Shown: positions 6,562-8,272 of the stretch, piece by piece
Layout of the letters: each line of letters begins with the position of its first letter
Position numbering within the stretch: position 1 is the first letter of the stretch
DNA from: Candidatus Gracilibacteria bacterium CG2_30_37_12
Lineage (GTDB): Bacteria > Patescibacteriota > Gracilibacteria > BD1-5 > UBA2023
Assembly: GCA_001873165.1 (NCBI GenBank)
Contig: MNYO01000132.1
Location: 1 to 8,272 of the forward strand
Reading direction: 5' to 3'
DNA: 8,272 bases
Notes under the pieces: generated by a model
Databases searched by the model: none
What the model saw: only the letters and a program-made list of their open reading frames with translations
Told to the model about the DNA's origin: nothing
Position numbers and translations under genes: made by a program

Positions 6562-6594
6562 ATCCATATCTTAACTTTTTACTCTTTATTCTTT

Positions 6595-8272
6595 ATGAAA
6601 ACTACTTCAACAGGTACCGGTACCACAGATCTTCCAGTTCATCGAAAGTCGACTTCCCATCCAAAACCGATAGTAATAGGTATCGGTATCAAAGCACTAT
6701 GATGATTTACACTTGTAGAACTTATCGTCGTTATCACCATCCTCGTCATCCTCGGAACCATTGCTTTCACGCAACTCGGAGGCTTCGCGGGCTCTGCACG
6801 CGACTCTGCTCGCATTTCCAACTTGACCAATCTCAAACAGTGACTCGATCTCTACCAGATTAAATCTGGAACCTACCCAATGCCAGAATCCAGTGTCACT
6901 ATCATGGCTTCTGGAGTCACTATCGGATATCAGGGTTTTGCCGGAGATGTCGTTGCCTTACTCGCTAAGCTTTCACCCAGAGGAACCACCGATCCTTCTG
7001 ACGCCACGATTTACACCACCTATACAGTAAATCTGAACCAATCCAAGATGCAAGCCATGGTGTTTCTGGAGGACTCAAGTACGGTGAGTGCTTTTGTCTC
7101 ATCTCTTACTCCAACAGCCAACGCCTCCACTACCTCTGACTATTCCAAACGCTATCCGATGACTATCGGGGATGGGCTCGGAATCCTCATCGACAGTAGT
7201 ACCGGAGCTACCAAGAACCAACCTATCCAAGAGCTCTACAATACAACAACTTTCACCGGAGTGGATATCGCCAGAACCTCCTCCGGATACCGAGCCTACT
7301 TCTCTAAATCAGACACCATTGAGGGAACCGGAATCATCCTCCAGAATCTTCAGATCTCCTACGCTGCTGGAGTCGGATATAATTCTCCTACTAATTGCCC
7401 TACCGGTTTCATAGCCGTTCCCGGAAACAAGGATGATTTTAAACAACCAGGGTTCTGTGTGGCGAAGTATGAGATGAAGTACACAAGCACGAGCGGAAAG
7501 GGGCAGTGCGGAAAAGGAACCGCATCGCTCACTCAGTGTAACAACGGAGTTGCCGATGCGACCGACCGATGGAATAGCTGGGCATGGACAGCGGGAAATA
7601 CTCCCGTCTCCATCCCACAGGGCGAACCGATTGCCGGTATCACTCAATCCGGAGCTATCGCCGCCTGTCAATCCATGGGGGCTGGCTACCACCTAATTAC
7701 CAACAACGAATGGATGACGATTGCTCGCAATATCGAGCAACAGCCTGACAATTGGAGTACTGGTATAACCGGTTCCGGGTTCCTTTATTCTGGAAACAAC
7801 GACGACGGAGGATGAACGAATAGCTGGGCACTTCCTGCGAGCACGGATGACACAGATGGATACTATATGACTCAGGATAGTGCGGCTGGAAATGGTGATA
7901 CGAACAAAGTAAGCTGTAATGCCACCACCGATACTTGTGGAAAAGGACAGAAACGAACACTCAAGCTCTCGAATGGTCAGACTATCTGGGATCTCGCCGG
8001 AAATGTCTGGGAACATGTGAACGGAGAGAATAGTATAAACCCGACTGGGACCGGATATGCGAGCCTTTCAGGAAACGCATGCGGAACGCAAGGATGGTTT
8101 GCCTTCTCGACGGGAGCTATTGTCTCTGATGGAATGCCTACCTGTAATTACCAACCCTCCTCCTATTCTTACCAAAATCAGTGACCAAAAATTCAGAGAT
8201 TGAACGCCACAAATGGTATCGGGCGTATCTTTTCCTACCCGATGGGCGGAACAAATCGTGTATTTCTTCGCG
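6595..8272 (+). CDS. Type IV pilin-like protein fused to an FGE/SUMF1-like lectin-fold domain, 3' end cut
   Basis: 559 residues are visible and the frame continues past the window. Residues 1-37 form a long leader ending KALGG, and Gly36-Gly37 are TGA TGA. Residues 38-59 (FTLVELIVVITILVILG...) form the class III signal/pilin helix, with Glu42 as the mature Glu5. Helix continuation NLKQGLDLYQIKSGTYP (79-95, Gly83 = TGA) is as in T2SS/T4P pseudopilins. A Thr/Ser-rich middle (96-265) has no cysteine. From about 266 an FGE-sulfatase/SUMF1-like (C-type lectin fold) domain follows: CPTGFIAVPGN, FCVAKYEMK (287-295), GYHLITNNEWMTIARNIE (364-381), WDLAGNVWEHV (465-475) and TNRVFLR (553-559), with nine cysteines. 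Gly407 and Gly530 are also TGA. It is likely Sec-exported, cut by prepilin peptidase after Gly37, and displayed on a pilus or pseudopilus. A binding role is more likely than sulfatase activation; the ligand is unknown. Codons are richer in C endings than in the ribosomal genes. Confidence 0.88.
6666..6687 (+). repeat. Short hairpin inside the pilin leader coding sequence
   Basis: ACCGATA (6666-6672) and TATCGGT (6681-6687) form a perfect 7-bp stem with an 8-base loop, ending 13 bases before the TGA TGA pair. Just upstream is a perfect 12-bp palindrome, GGTACCGGTACC (6613-6624). Its relative GGTATCGGTATC (6679-6690) overlaps the hairpin. They encode Gly-Thr-Gly-Thr and Gly-Ile-Gly-Ile in the leader, so codon repetition may explain them; an RNA role is only possible. 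Confidence 0.35.
6700..6705 (+). other. Tandem recoded TGA TGA codons at the prepilin cleavage site
   Basis: Two adjacent in-frame TGA codons encode Gly36-Gly37 directly before Phe38-Thr-Leu-Val-Glu. Prepilin peptidases require glycine at -1. Reading TGA as Trp or stop would destroy the site, so this is independent functional support for UGA=Gly outside the ribosomal genes. Confidence 0.9.
7572..7830 (+). repeat. 13-bp direct repeat within the lectin-fold domain
   Basis: GAATAGCTGGGCA occurs exactly at 7572-7584 and 7818-7830, in the same frame, encoding Asn-Ser-Trp-Ala at residues 327-330 and 409-412. It may reflect an internal duplication of a structural strand or a conserved codon pattern. 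The flanking residues are not clearly repeated. Confidence 0.5.

Larger units (their letters stand above)
6342..6594. other. Non-coding gap between secY and pilin-like gene
   Basis: This is a 253-base spacer with no convincing gene. It starts with AT-rich sequence and an exact tandem repeat of AAGTACGC (6383-6390, 6391-6398). It then holds a terminator-like hairpin (6437-6463), a palindrome-rich stretch (6496-6561) with an embedded TATAAT at 6524-6529, and finally a T/C-rich leader running into the ATG at 6595. A 37-codon reading frame (6372-6485) runs through the terminator and resembles nothing I recognise. Confidence 0.7.

Noticed and set aside
6534..6863. Plus-strand frame overlapping the pilin leader in another phase
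   Set aside because: The translation is Arg/His/Tyr-rich nonsense, and the overlapping frame encodes a textbook prepilin helix.
6595..8184. Pilin-like gene as a pseudogene broken by five in-frame TGA codons
   Set aside because: The frame is otherwise open for 559 codons, each TGA fits glycine, and the same code is needed for uL16, uL6 and uL18.
1..8272. UGA as tryptophan (code 4) or selenocysteine
   Set aside because: The TGA columns are glycine columns, Trp is consistently TGG, and UGA is spread through ribosomal proteins that contain no selenocysteine.
7398..8272. C-terminal domain as an active formylglycine-generating or EgtB-type enzyme
   Set aside because: The catalytic residues of that family lie further C-terminal and are not visible. 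Fusion to a pilin helix favours a binding or display role.

Overview
The window is a piece of a bacterial genome that reads UGA as glycine (translation table 25), as in the candidate phyla Absconditabacteria (SR1) and Gracilibacteria (BD1-5). The evidence is internal. In-frame TGA codons fall where ribosomal proteins carry conserved glycines: the MSRIG start of uL6, the FDRGG motif of uL18, and the MGGGKG and EMSGV motifs of uL16. Tryptophan is written TGG throughout, and genes end only in TAA or TAG. I cannot decide between the two phyla from this window.

Positions 1-4882 hold the spc-type ribosomal protein operon in canonical order on the + strand: rplP (3' part only), rpmC, rpsQ, rplN, rplX, rplE, rpsN (zinc-binding type), rpsH, rplF, rplR, rpsE, rplO. 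rpmD (uL30), which usually sits between rpsE and rplO, is missing, as reported for CPR bacteria. Every gene is separated from the next by an AT- and pyrimidine-rich gap of about 18-55 bases. None has a recognisable Shine-Dalgarno sequence, and 12 of the 13 visible starts are preceded directly by T (TATG).

A strong intrinsic terminator follows rplO (4894-4927). A separate sigma70-like promoter (TTGACT-16-TACAAT) then drives secY (5022-6341), so the translocon channel gene appears uncoupled from the ribosomal operon. A second terminator-like hairpin follows secY. The usual adk/map/infA/rpmJ continuation is not present.

Positions 6342-6594 are non-coding and contain the terminator, an 8-bp tandem repeat and a compact palindrome-rich element of about 66 bp. 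From 6595 to beyond the right edge runs one large gene of different codon flavour. It encodes a type IV pilin-like protein whose prepilin-peptidase site Gly-Gly|Phe is written TGA TGA. The pilin part is followed by a cysteine-containing FGE-sulfatase/SUMF1-like (C-type lectin fold) domain. This architecture, a surface or pseudopilus-borne lectin-fold domain in a CPR bacterium, is typical of proteins diversified by diversity-generating retroelements. The position where a variable region would be expected lies just past the window edge. This gene is the most interesting object here. A standard-code annotation would break it into several fragments, and would also truncate rplR and shorten rplF.
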